From positions 188,933,619 to 188,997,618 of the forward strand of contig NC_081410.1 in NCBI RefSeq assembly GCF_030272615.1: a stretch of DNA of 64,000 bases, written 5' to 3'. This document shows positions 12,062 through 23,344 of this stretch, piece by piece; position 1 is the first letter of the stretch; every line of letters starts with the position of its first letter. Both the position numbers and the translations under genes were made by a program. The stretch is from Cryptomeria japonica. Lineage: Eukaryota; Streptophyta; Pinopsida; Cupressales; Cupressaceae. The notes below the pieces were generated by a model. It saw only the letters and a program-made list of their open reading frames with translations. It was not told the origin of the DNA and did not search any database.

Positions 12062-12759
12062 ATTTTTTAGTGTTCCGTTTTTGTAGTCAGCCAATTATGC
12101 ATATGTTTGTGAGTATGTGTGTGTTTATGTGTGTCATTCTCTATCTATATATATTATGCACACACACACACACACACATAAACATACATATATACATATC
12201 CAATTATATCTTGCACAACCAATTATGTTGCATAATTGGTTGGAGCCTGAATAACTATAATCAATTATGTAGCTAAAATCTAGGCCCGTTGGAGCCTCCT
12301 ATTCATTTGTGAGTGGATGTAAACCCTCTCATACAATAGTCAACCAATTATGCATATGTATGTGTGTATATATGTGTGTGTGTGTCTATCATTCTCTCTC
12401 TCTCTCTATATATATATATATCATGTACACACACACATAAACATACATATATATATATAAATGTGAAAATATTCAAGCCTCATACCCACCTATGCAACAC
12501 AATCCCTTGTTGTTACATACAAGTAACTCTCATGTTAACAACCTTCTTAGTAAACTTGAAAGATTGAGACAAAAAATGAAACAACCTACTTAGTAGCATT
12601 GTTGCAATGTGTCATTTTTTAGTGTTATGTTTTTGTAGTCAGCCAATTACGCATATGATTGTGTATATATGTGTGTGTTTGTGTGTATGTCATTCTCTCC
12701 ATATATATATCATTTGCACACACATACACACATAAACATACATATATACATAGTCAATT
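12062..12759 (+). repeat. Three-unit tandem repeat (about 275 bp) with TG/CA microsatellites
   Basis: The segment GTAGTCAGCCAATTATGCATATG or a close variant recurs at about 12084, 12336 and 12634. Each copy is followed by a TG-rich run, CATTCTCT, a TA-rich centre and a CA-rich run ending in ATAAACATACATATA, so each can fold on itself. The unit tails share AACCAATTATGTTG and CAAGTAACTCTCATG blocks. The third unit is cut at 12759 by the chromovirus and resumes at 19002. Microsatellites lie at 12113-12190, 12360-12450 and 12660-12745. Confidence 0.8.
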
Positions 12760-13551
12760 TGATGCAGTAGCATCCCCGGTTCACAACAATCTTGCACCAA
12801 CCAAAAATATTTGCTTCTCTATTTTTGTTTTTTGTTTGCAGTTTCATCTTTCCTTTCTGCGAGTCTCGATTTTGGCTCATCGGTTCTCATGGAGTTGAAT
12901 TCTATTTGGAGAACCGATCCTCCTGCTTGCTTTCTAAATGCATCTCATTTGGATCACTTTTCGATGAGATATCGCTACCGTTCCCTTTGATAGCTTCTTG
13001 CTACCAGTTGTTCCTTTGTTACTGGTTGCTTGAGACCTATTCTTGTGATCTACTAGAATCCATTTTGAAGTTTGCAGATCCTTAATCGTTGATCTCAATA
13101 TTGTTTGGCATGTGGCCGACCTTCTATGATTCATCCTTTGGATTTTCTGGAGGAATTTCTTGGTGGAGGCCGACCTTATTCATTTTTCACATTAGGTCTT
13201 GTCCTACGGGTTTTGATCCTTTTGGGCCAACCAAATCCTTTGATCGATATATATACTTGTAATCATGCCTTCAAATTTAATCAATCAAAAGATCAACAAG
13301 AATCAGATAGATAGACTATGCCTAGAAGATAGATCTCTTGATTCAAGGTCCTAGTGTGACCTATTATACCAAGCCTGTGTGTCGGTATGTTGTAACTCGG
13401 TTGTTACCAGTTGGATATAATTAACTATCATGCAATAAAAGTATTTATTCTGCATTGCCTCCATAATATCTATGTGTTTCTGTTGTGTTAACTCTTTTTG
13501 ACCGGTTTAGATTGATCTCCTCGAGGTCCCTCTTCACCGGTGACTACTTCA
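12760..13551 (+). repeat. 5' LTR of the chromovirus
   Basis: This is the direct copy of 18211-19001, beginning TGATGCAGTAGCATCC and ending at GACTACTTCA just before the primer site. The open frames of 79 and 97 codons inside it are chance frames in LTR DNA. Confidence 0.92.
13248..13255 (+). promoter_or_regulatory. Candidate TATA box in the chromovirus LTR
   Basis: TATATATA lies about 300 bp before the LTR end and is kept in the 3' LTR near 18700. It is a plausible U3/R promoter element; no transcript evidence is available. Confidence 0.5.
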
Positions 13552-13553
13552 AG

Positions 13554-13565
13554 TGGTATCAAAGA
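13554..13565 (+). other. Primer binding site of the chromovirus
   Basis: TGGTATCAAAGA starts within three bases of the LTR end and resembles the initiator-Met tRNA primer site, with mismatches. Confidence 0.75.
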
Positions 13566-13658
13566 AAAGTTCATTTTGGAGGTTGCGTGTCCTAAATTGA
13601 GTTGCAGGGTGGTGGATTGCGGATCTGACCTACAATTTCAAAGGAATAGCATGGATCA

Positions 13659-16600
13659 ATGGCGCAAAGAGGAACTAGGAATGGTGGAGCGTGTGGGAAT
13701 GTAGACCCTGTTGTAATGGAGATTTTGTGAGGAATAGAAGTCCAATTAGAATCTGTGAAGACAACCCAAAGAAGAGGCCAACATGTTGAGGATGTGAGTG
13801 AAGATGAAGGAGAAGAAGCCGTGGCAGAACAAGTGAACCTACCGGCAGTTGATCCAAAGGAGGAAAGGTTTTTAAGGGTTTTGAGTAGGGCGAACACTAA
13901 ACCTTATTTTACCCCACTGGACTATGATGGGAAATTGGATTCAGATGAATTGATGGATTGGATCTCGAAGATGGAGAAGTATTTTGATTTTGAAAACACA
14001 GCAGAAGAAAGGAAGGTGAAGTATTCCTATACGCAGTTGAAGGGTCATGCCTCTCTTTGGTGGGAGCACTTGCAAGTTGATAGGAAAAGAAGAGGCAAGG
14101 AAAAGATTAAGACGTGGGATAGGATGATTGCTAGCTTAAAATTGAAGTTCGTCTAAGAAAATTATCAAGTAGATTTGTTCTGAAAGTTGCAAAATCCGAG
14201 ATAGAAGGAATCTAGTGTGAAGGAGTACACTGAAGCATTTTACAAGTTGAACTTCAGATCCAGACATGTTGATGATGAAATTAAACAAATTATGAGATAT
14301 TTGAATGGATTGCAGATGTCTATACAAGATGAACTCAGTATGATTAAATTGGAGAGTGTTGAAGAGGTGTACTAGTATGTAATAAAGGCTGAAGAGAAAT
14401 TGAATAAGAGACATGAGCAGAGACAGAGAGGTAGAGGTGGAAGGTTTACTGGAGGAGGATTTCAAGGAGGAAGAGGATACACTGGAGGAAGAGGAACCAG
14501 TACAGATCAGAACAAGGACAAGGAAGTGAGAAAGGAAGGCAATTCATACCGGAAGAATGATAAAATTTCCTACTGGAGGAGAGAACCGGATGACTATCAG
14601 AATGAGAACTTTGGAAGATAAGACAAAAGGACATTCAGAGGAACCTCTTTTAAATGTGGAGAAGGACATCGTGCATTTGAATGCAAGAAGTTAGAGGCTA
14701 CCGGAAGAGCGGAAGTGGTGGAAGATAAACCCACCATATCAGACAATAAACCGAAAGATTGAGAACTGTTGATGGTGAGGAGAGCTTTGTGTCATACCAG
14801 AGAAGATAAAGAACCCTTGCAGAGGAAGAACATGTTCAAGAATAGATATAAGGTATCTGGTAAGTGTTGTAAAGTTGTTATTGACAGTGGTATTTTATAT
14901 AATCTTCTTTCAGAAGAGATGGTGAATAAGTTGAAATTGGAGAGATTGAAACACCTTAAGTCTTACCAGATAGCATGGATTCAGGATGAACATAAGTTGT
15001 TAGTAAGTGAACAATGTTTAGTAATATTAAAATTTGGGAATTATCATGATGAAGTTTTGTGTGATATTATGCCTATGGACATTTGTCATCTTTTGTTGGG
15101 AAGACCTTGGCAGTTTGATAGGCAGGCAATACATGATGGGAGAAAGAATACATACACTATTGTGGCCAATGGGATGAAGCAAACCCTGTTGCCTTTGGAG
15201 GAACCTTTGAAGAATGAAGTTTGTACAAATACCAAAATATGTTTAGTAGATGGAAGAAAGTTCATAGATGGACTGAGACATGAGAATGTGTGTTTTGCCT
15301 TAATTCCTAAGAAGACTGAGAGAACGAAATTGGAAGGAGAATACCCGACATAAATAAGAGATTGCTGGCAGAATATGAGGACATCATTTCAGATAATGTA
15401 CCTAATGGATTACCACTTGTTAGAAGTATTAGTCATTGCATGGACTTAGTTCCCGGAGCTAGTTTGCCTAACAAAGCTGCACATCGATTAACACTGGAAG
15501 AGAATGAAGAACTTAATAGACAAGTGCAGGAGCTATTGAAGAAAGATTTGATTAGGGAAAGTTTGAGCCCTTGTGTAGTACCAGCAGTATTAGCACCTAA
15601 AAATAATGGAGAATGGAGGATGTGTACCGATTCAAGAGCAATAAACAAGATCACAGTGAAATGTCAGTTTCCCTTGCCTAGGATGGATGACATAATGAAT
15701 TATTTGAGTGGAGCAAAGTATTTTACAAAGATAGATTTGAAGAGTGGATATCATAAGATCAGGATCAGAGAAGGTGATGAATAGAAGACAACATTTAAGA
15801 CAAATGAAGGGTTCTATGAATGGTTGGTGATGCCTTTTGGACTAACTAATGCACCGAGTACTTTCATGAGGCTGATAAATGAGGTCTTGAAGAAATTCTT
15901 GGGTAAGTTTGTTATTGTGTACTTGGATGACATTTTGCTTTTCACTAAAACAAAAGAAGAGAATTTGTTGCAGTTAAGACAAGTTTTGTAGAGGTTGAGA
16001 GAAGAAAAGTTACTGATCAATATCAAGAAGTGAAATTTTTTGAAGGACGAGTTAGTCTATTTAGGATTTGTGATATCTGAGGATGGTTTGAATATGGACC
16101 TTGAGAAAGTAAAATCCATTGTTGAGTGGCCTACACTAGAAAGCATTAGAGAAGTAAGATCAATTCATGGATTCGCTAGTTTATATCAGAAGTTTATCAG
16201 AAATTTTAGTTCAGTGTGTAATCCTATGACTGAGACTATGAGGGGAGATAGGAAGGAATTCAAGTGGACCACCAGAGAAAACAAAAGTTTTGAGTTGTTA
16301 AAATAGAAAGTGACTGAGAAGCTTGTGTTGGCTTTACCTGACTTCAATAAGGTATTTCAAGTGGATTGTGATGCAAGTGGAACATCAATAGGAGCAGTTT
16401 TGAGTCAAGAAGGGAGAGCAATAGCATATCTTAGTGAGAAATTGAATGATGCCCGGAAGAGATATTCAGTATATGATCAGGAATTTTATACCATAATTCA
16501 AGTCTTGAAGAAATGGAGACATTACTTGTTACCTAAGGAGTTTTGTATACAGATCATCAAGCTTTGCAATATTTGAAAAGTCAAAGTAAGTTGAATTAGA

Positions 16601-18160
16601 GACATATGAAATGGGTAGAGTTCTTGTAGAGTTACACCTTTGTGTTGAAACATAGAAGTGGGAAATCTAACAAAGTTGTTGATGCATTGAGTAGGAGAAG
16701 GAATTTGCTGACAGAGATGAGAGTGACAATATTAGGTTTTGAAGATTTGAAGACCTTGTATGATGAAGACCTGAATTTTGCAAAACCCTGGAAAGCATGT
16801 AGAGAACCGGTTATGGTTGATAGAAGCAAATGGTTGGATTACTTCATTCAGGAGGGGATTTTATTTAAGGGAGTTCAGTTGTGCATACCAAAAAGTTCCA
16901 TGAGAGAGAGCCTGATAAAAGAGAAGCATAGTGCAGGTTTAGTTGGACACTTTGGCATTGATAAAACAGTTGCATTAGTGAGTGAGCAATACTTTTGGCC
17001 CCAGATTCATAAAGATGTTAAGAGATATGTGCAGATTTGTAGAGTTTGTCAAGTTGCAAAAGGTAGTACTCAGAATGTAGGATTGTTCAAACCTTTGATA
17101 GTACCAGTAAGACCTTGGGAGGATATAAGTATGGATTTTGTACTTGGCTTACCTAAGACACTGAGAGGGAATGATTCTATATTTGTGGTAGTGGATAGAT
17201 TCTCAAAGATGGATCATTTCATACCTTGTAAGAAGACATCATATGCATTGCATGTAATAGACCTATTTTTCAAGGAAGTGGTAAGATTGCATGGATTACC
17301 TAAGAGCATAGTTTCAGACAGAGACACTAAGTTTGTTGGCTATTTTTGGCGAACACTTTGGAAGAAGATGAAGACAATTTTGAAGTTTAGTTCTAATTTT
17401 CATCCACAGACTGATGAACAAACATAAGTAGTTAACTGGAGTTTGGGAAACTTGTTGAGATATTTAGTAGGAGATAAAACCGAAACTTGGGATTTGATCC
17501 TTGCACAAGCAGAGTTTTCCTATAACAATTTAGTGAATAGAAGTAACGAAAAAACACCTTTTGAGATTGTTACCAGAATACATCCTAAAGGAATAGAAAA
17601 AATGAGAGACATTACCAGTGAAGACTGGAAGAGTTCAAAAGCAAAAGAATTTGCAGACCACATGGCAGCATTGCATATTCAGCTTAAACAACACTTGGAA
17701 GACATGAACAACACATACAAGGAGAAGGAAGATTAGAAGAGGAGACATAAGGAATTTAAAGTTGGCGATGAGGTAATGGTCTATTTGAGAAAAGAGAGAT
17801 TCCCAGTTGGAACTTACAATAAGTTGTAGATGAAGAAGTTTGGACCCTGTAAGATCTCGAGAAAGTTCAATTATGGAAATGCATATGAGGTGGAGCTACC
17901 GGATAGTCTAAATATTTCACCTATATTCAACATTGCAGATCTTCATGAGTACCATGAACCAAAATTCAGTGAGGAAAATATTGCAAACTTGGAGAAACAA
18001 TTACCCCAGAAGGAACCAGATCAGATTGAAGAGATTTTGGGCAGTTTGGGTGTAGTACCCAAAGTAATCAATACATAGAATATCTTGTGAAGTGGAAGAA
18101 CAAACCAATGGGAGATTCATTTTGGATTTCTCCGATAGAGGTAAACCACCTTGGTTTCCC
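13659..18160 (+). pseudogene. Broken chromovirus gag-pol polyprotein
   Basis: Gag starts at the ATG at 13659; a TGA near 13725 stops it, then the frame reopens. The capsid has LKGHASLWWEHL. The zinc knuckle near 14650 has lost its first Cys (SFKCGEGHRAFEC). Protease has VVIDSG near 14880. RT (15370-16030) shows [13 protein letters not shown] and the active site YLDDILLF (about 15920). RNase H follows (16310-16600, VDCDASG). Integrase has an HHCC region, SMDFVLGLP, and SDRDTKF for the second Asp; the codon of the catalytic Glu is TAA (17425-17427). The chromodomain reads QIEEILG, then after a frameshift EYLVKWKNKPMGDSFWI (about 18075-18135). There are at least three frameshifts (near 15355, 16600, 18075) and about a dozen stops. 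Confidence 0.95.
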
Positions 18161-18210
18161 TCTGAGCCCAGCAAAGTGAGAGGCTCACTTTTTCATTAAC
18201 CATGGATGTT

Positions 18211-19001
18211 TGATGCAGGAGCATCTCCGGGTCACAACAATCTTGCATCAACCAAAAACATTTGCTTCTCTATTTTTGTTTTTTGTTTTCTATTTCAGCT
18301 TTCCTTTTTGTGTGTCCTATTTTTGGCTCATTGGTTCCTATGGAGTTGGATTCTATTTGGAAACCTGATCCTCCTACTTGCTTTCTGAATGCAACTCATT
18401 TGGATCACTTTCCGGTGAGATATCGCTACCGGTCCCCTTGATAGCTTCTTGCTACTGGTGTTCCTTTGTTACTGGTTGCCTGAGACCTATTCTTGTGATC
18501 TACTGAAATCCATCCTAAATCTTGTAGAGCCTTGAGTGTTGATCTTGATATTGGTTGGCATGTGGCCAACCTTCTATGATTCATCCTTTGGATTTTCCAG
18601 AGGAATTTCTTGGCGAAGGCCGACCTTATTCATTTTGCACGTTAGGTCTTGCCCTTTAGGTTTTGATCCTTTTGGGCCGACCAGATCCTTTGATTGATAT
18701 ATATACTTATAATCATGCCTTAAAATTTAATCAATCAAAAGATCAAGAAGAATTAGATAGATAGACTATGCCTAGAAGATAGATCTCTCGATTCAAGGTC
18801 CCGGTGTGACCTATTCTACTAGGCTTGTGTGTCAGTATGTTGTAACCCGGTTGTTACTGGTTGGATATAATTAACTATCATGCAATACAAGTATATGTCC
18901 TACATTGCCTCCATCATATCTAAGTGATTTCGTTGTGTTAACTCTTGCTAACCGGTCTAGATTGATCTCCTCGAGGTCCCTCTTCAACGATGACTGTTTC
19001 A
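18211..19001 (+). repeat. 3' LTR of the chromovirus
   Basis: This is the direct copy of the 5' LTR, followed at once by CAATT, the target duplication. The bases just before it (ending CATGGATGTT) are not purine-rich; a short purine run, AAAGTGAGAGG, lies about 35 bp upstream. Confidence 0.92.
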
Positions 19002-19006
19002 CAATT

Positions 19007-19215
19007 ATATCTTACACAACCAATTATGTTGCGTAATTGGTTGGAGCTTCAATAGCTACAACCATGCATGTTGTCGGTACGAGACTACCATTTTAGAGCC
19101 AGAATAGTTGTGTCCACATAATCCTTTGTCCCTACACACAAGTAACTCTCATGTTAACAACCTACTTAGTAAATCCTAAAGCTTGAGACAAAAATGAAAC
19201 AACCTACTTAGTGGC
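19007..19215 (+). repeat. Continuation of the third 275-bp tandem unit
   Basis: AACCAATTATGTTGCGTAAT and the following GGTTGGAGC match 12212-12250. The later CAAGTAACTCTCATG and GAAACAACCTACTTAGT match 12520-12597. This is the right half of the array unit split by the chromovirus. Confidence 0.8.
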
Positions 19216-20248
19216 CTTGTCTTTTATGGATTCAACCTTATCTTTTTGCCCTTTCTACTGACATACATGTTGTTTGCCATTATTTTTCTGCCATTGTGGT
19301 GTGTGTTTTGAACCTTTATTGGTTTCTTTTATTTTCTTTGTGTTATGGAAATCTATGTGACCCAACATGAATCAAAATTCAACATGAATCATCCTTTATG
19401 CTAACCACCTCACTGAGGCATTGGAAATAAATCACTCATATGTTATGTAAACTAATTCATCTATCAACAAACACTTTGAAGGTAATGGCCTTAATGAGTA
19501 TCCTTGTGCTAAAATTTTGGCCTTGTAAGATAATCATTTTAGTTCAAAGCATCTTTACTTCTTCTCAATGTAAATGAAATAAAATGATAGTAAATAAGTT
19601 ATTAAAAATGCTAGCATTTCTGAAGTTAGATGAAAAATATAATATATGAAGTAGAAACTATCATGTTAATAGTAAAGGAATTAAATGATGGGTTCAAAGT
19701 TAAAAGAAATAGATAAATGAGGTATTGTGGAATGTTAAGTGCATATATATACCTCCTTGCAATAGTTGGGTTGAGAAATATATAACAACTTTGCATTTTG
19801 AAAAGAAGTGTGTCTAATATTCATTTTATAAAATGAACTCAGAGAAAATATATTAGTCCATCGATAAGTATTAGATAACTTCACTATTTTATACATCTAT
19901 TCCCTAAAATATTGTATCCTTTAGATAAATTTATATCCATAAGTTTTCGCAACATTAATACCCAACACATACAACATTTACCTTAAATGGATAGAAGCAA
20001 GATTTGGTTGGTAATTTAGAGTACTTTGTCCCCATCCTAGTCTTTTGTAGGAGACCTTGCAAAATCTTAAAAAAATAATAGAAGATACCTGAAAATTTGT
20101 CAACGATGTTAGTCTGAATTCTATATACTAATGATGTTGTGAATGTATAAATCCCTACGGTCTAAGGCCCTTGTTTACACTTTTATGTGAGATAATGCAA
20201 CATCTATGTATGTCATTTTGGAGCTAGAATAGTTGCATCCGAACTCTA
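19216..20248. other. AT-rich intergenic DNA
   Basis: No coding frame or element ends were recognised. A short block near 20200 (CATTTTGGAGCTAGAATAG) echoes one at 19095, so some of this may be older array-derived sequence. Confidence 0.5.
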
Positions 20249-20945
20249 TTATTGACTTTACTATTATATGAATAGTGGGAGACAATTGCCTCCCATTGTC
20301 TTTTCCCACCTTTGGGGTACTAAAAAAGCCCCTAACCAGAATGGGAGGTAGTTGTCTTCCACTATCTGTATAAGAGGAAAGTTAATCACAAACGTCAACA
20401 GACTTGCATAACATGAAAGAGGAGTTAGTGCAAACGTGTGTATGTGACTAGATATCTCCACTGTAACTCTTCATTGTTGAGGACATTCATTTCTCATGGT
20501 GGAAGTATTGTGAATAGAAAATAGTGCTTCCACAATAAGAAATGCACGTCCTTAACAATGAGGAGTTACAGGGGAGAGATCTAGTCACCTACATGTGTTT
20601 GCACAGATGCAGATATTGTGGCTCAAAAATGGTGGTGTTGTACCGACGACATGCATGGAATACATGGTAATATATGCATACACATGCCCACTTATAGGAG
20701 GTCTAGACGCACAAGTTATAACAACATGAACATGGCGGAGGTGAAGGATATGACAATGTGGACATGTCAGAGGCGATGTCTACACCATGTCATGTCACCA
20801 AACTTAAGCATAACACATTTTCAAAAATGACAAACTGCTAGTGGTCCACACAGACCACGAGACCAAGGTGGGGATCTGCACTTAGGTGGGAAAGTACAGT
20901 GGGAAGCAGTTGTCTCCCACTGTATGTATAACATGAAATCAATAA
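20249..20945. mobile_element. MITE-like element with nested fold-backs
   Basis: A 65-bp arm at 20249-20315 (containing AGTGGGAGACAATTGCCTCC) matches the reverse complement of 20880-20945. The same arm also has an inverted copy at about 20338-20387, and a separate 80-bp inverted repeat lies at 20428-20604. There is no transposase frame. Long inverted termini with no coding capacity suggest a non-autonomous DNA transposon. I could not define a target duplication, so the exact ends and superfamily are open. Confidence 0.6.
20428..20604. repeat. 80-bp imperfect inverted repeat (hairpin)
   Basis: The left arm 20428-20507 and right arm 20524-20604 pair over about 80 bp without gaps and with roughly 13 mismatches, around a loop of about 16 bases. 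Both arms contain GTGACTAGAT and CTGTAACTC. A transcript would form a long hairpin, so a small-RNA source is conceivable. Confidence 0.85.
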
Positions 20946-21689
20946 CCTTTGGAGACTTTGACTTGAAGAAAGAAGTCAATAACCTATGAAGCTTCCAAGG
21001 CAAGAAACATGTTAATAACCTCTAGGCAAAATTCAACAATAAGGAAGATAACATACAAGAAGCATGTGTGGGTGATTCTTTTGACCTGCCTATCTATCTA
21101 ACGATCTGTATTTCAGATTTTTCTCTGTGATTATTTTGACCTAGCCATTTGTCTGACGATTTGTGACCTGCATTTCTCTATATCGAGAGTAACAAAATTT
21201 GGGTTTTTTGGTTTCAAATTGTAAGTGGTGTTTCAAGAAAGGTCGAGCCATTCGTGTTAGGGTTCAAAGGCGCATAATATGAACTATTGGTGTAGAAAGG
21301 GAATGGAGGCCAGATGAGGTGGACATGTATGTGAGTGACAAGGGATTCCTGAGAACACCTTGTTGATACCGTCTCTGAAGCTCATAGGATTAGATCAGCC
21401 TTCTTAACCCTATTCCCTTTTTCCCCTTTTGAAAGTCTAAATCCTGAAAAATCCCAAAAAAAGAAAGAGCCTTAAATTGATAAATCTATCTAAGTCCAGA
21501 AGCTTGAAAGACAATTGTTAACGTAAGTCCCCCTTGAGATTTTCAGCAAACACTACCCGAGTAGCTATCCCACAAAAGTTGCTTGTTCACACATATAGAC
21601 CTTGGAATCAGTAGTGATTTTTTAGGAGAGGATAGAATACCTTTGGGTATCTTATTCTAATGTTTGGTAGATGATAAAAAAAACACCAA
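20946..21689. other. Intergenic DNA with a short tandem duplication
   Basis: No gene was recognised. A unit starting GTGATTCTTTTGACCTGCC at 21072 is repeated with changes at 21127 (GTGATTATTTTGACCTAGCC). Confidence 0.5.
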
Positions 21690-23050
21690 GAAGTCTGTAC
21701 AGGATCTGTGATGTTTCCTTAATCTCGAGTCGCAATCCTCTTCTTTTCTTCCTTGAGCTTTGCAGTCGTCATAAATGTTGGACCAGTCGCCAATGACATC
21801 ACCGACACATCACACCAACCTGTGCATATATGCCACTTCACCTCCATGTGGCCTCTTTGTTGGCATCCACCTTTGCTTGAACATATGTGTCGGTATGGAT
21901 GGGATCACCGACCAACTCCATTACTGGGTTCCTCTACCGGGTTACTATCCCTGCCAGTTAAACGTTTAACCAGTCTTCTTTCAACCTGTCACACTGCTTC
22001 TCTTCTAGTGGAACACTCAACCAATCAGCACCCTTGCTAACCTACCTTATGCATATCTTCATCAAATGGGAGTCCTCTTCTTTTGCAACTTGTCCATATT
22101 ATCGGTGGACATACATACTAGTAAACACCTTGATGACACTATGTCATCAACCTTCAACTGACTCCATCTTCAATCCGACCATTGTCCTCTATCTGTAGCT
22201 GGTCAACCTTGCCTTCTTCCTCATCAGCCCATACCATATCTCAACCGGTTTGGCAAAGTGACAAACCCATCACTCTTCATCTATTCCAACAACTCAACAT
22301 GCCTACTCGGCTCAACTGGTGCATATTCCTGATCTTAAGCACCTAAGACAACTTAGTGTTTCACCAGTTCATTTGATGTGAGCCTTCAATCACCTACCTT
22401 TAACCTTTTGTCTTATCTCGAAGGACTATGATGCATTCCATGCATAATAGGAGATAAGATCCACTTACCGATGGCAGTGAGTCCTTGTCATCTGCATCCT
22501 GCAATGCACTCATGTGGCTACCCTGTTTGTGCAACATATCTTCAAACATGCACATGTGATCCGGTGTGGGCACATTCACTGTTAGTCATCTTTTCATATG
22601 GTGACTGCATCCTTATCCACTGGGAGTCTCATTGTTTTCCATCCACACATCATACCGATTACCTTTACATCCTTCTCCTCTCGTGTTGATGTGTTTTAGG
22701 TAACATTTCACTTCTTCATCATAAACAATAGCTCAAGCACCTTGCTCATCCTGCTTGTACACTAGTCATGTGCTTTCTTGTTGGCAACAACTCCTTCTCA
22801 ACACAACTCTTACCAGTTGACATCATTTCCTTATCGATGATAGACTGTACCGGTAACCTATCCATTTCATCTACACAAGTCAAACACTAACTTGTGTAAT
22901 GGTGACTCCAGTGGTCATTCCTCTGAATGACATTCTCTTCCTTACCAATGACCTACAACACTAGTTGACATCAATGACTACACATCAATTGTATTCCCAT
23001 ACCATTGCCCTACTATACTGGTTGACATCAATGACAATACAATGCCAACA
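21690..23050 (-). repeat. Left (3') LTR of the short-interior element
   Basis: It aligns with 23345-24641 over its length, for example TGTTGGACCAGTCGCC at 21776 against TGTTGGACGAGTTGCC at 23424. The right end is clear at GCCAACA; the left end is uncertain. Open frames inside (95, 72, 64 codons) recur in both copies only because the repeat is duplicated. Confidence 0.7.
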
Positions 23051-23064
23051 ATCTCCCCCTTTGG
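23051..23064 (-). other. Polypurine tract of the short-interior element
   Basis: Plus ATCTCCCCCTTTGG follows the LTR end. On the minus strand this is the same CCAAAGGGGGAGAT tract found at 1723-1736. Confidence 0.7.
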
Positions 23065-23344
23065 CATTAATGTCAACAAATGTAGTATCCAACATACTAC
23101 ATAATCTCTCTCCCCCTTTGTGTGATACAATTCACTTCCTTTGTATAATTCATGAATTCTCACACATGTACTATGTCCTTGATCGATGTTCAACACTCAA
23201 TCAATGAGCATCGCCCATCTGTTTACCTTGTGAACCACATCTTCTCTCTGTTTGCTGTCTGTAGCATGTTTTTTGGCCTTCTGTCTGATCAATCATGTGA
23301 GTGATGTGGTTTCCTTCTTTCTATTTGATCTGCAAGATCAGTAT

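Larger units (their letters stand above)
12760..19001 (+). mobile_element. Complete Ty3/gypsy chromovirus
   Basis: LTRs at 12760-13551 and 18211-19001 (about 790 bp) begin TGATGCAG and end in TTCA. The 5-bp target duplication CAATT is exact (12755-12759 and 19002-19006). An initiator-Met-like primer site follows the 5' LTR. Protein order is gag, protease, reverse transcriptase, RNase H, integrase, chromodomain. The chromodomain after integrase identifies a chromovirus; in known members it guides insertion to marked chromatin. The element inserted into the third unit of the 275-bp tandem array. All coding parts are broken. Confidence 0.95.

Noticed and set aside
12113-12757. Regularly spaced repeats that might suggest a CRISPR-like array
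   Set aside because: Repeats are long, AT/TG-rich and degenerate with no short unique spacers, in a plant-type context.
12659-13085. Plus-strand frames of 79 and 97 codons
   Set aside because: They run from microsatellite DNA into the chromovirus 5' LTR and do not persist as open frames in the 3' LTR.
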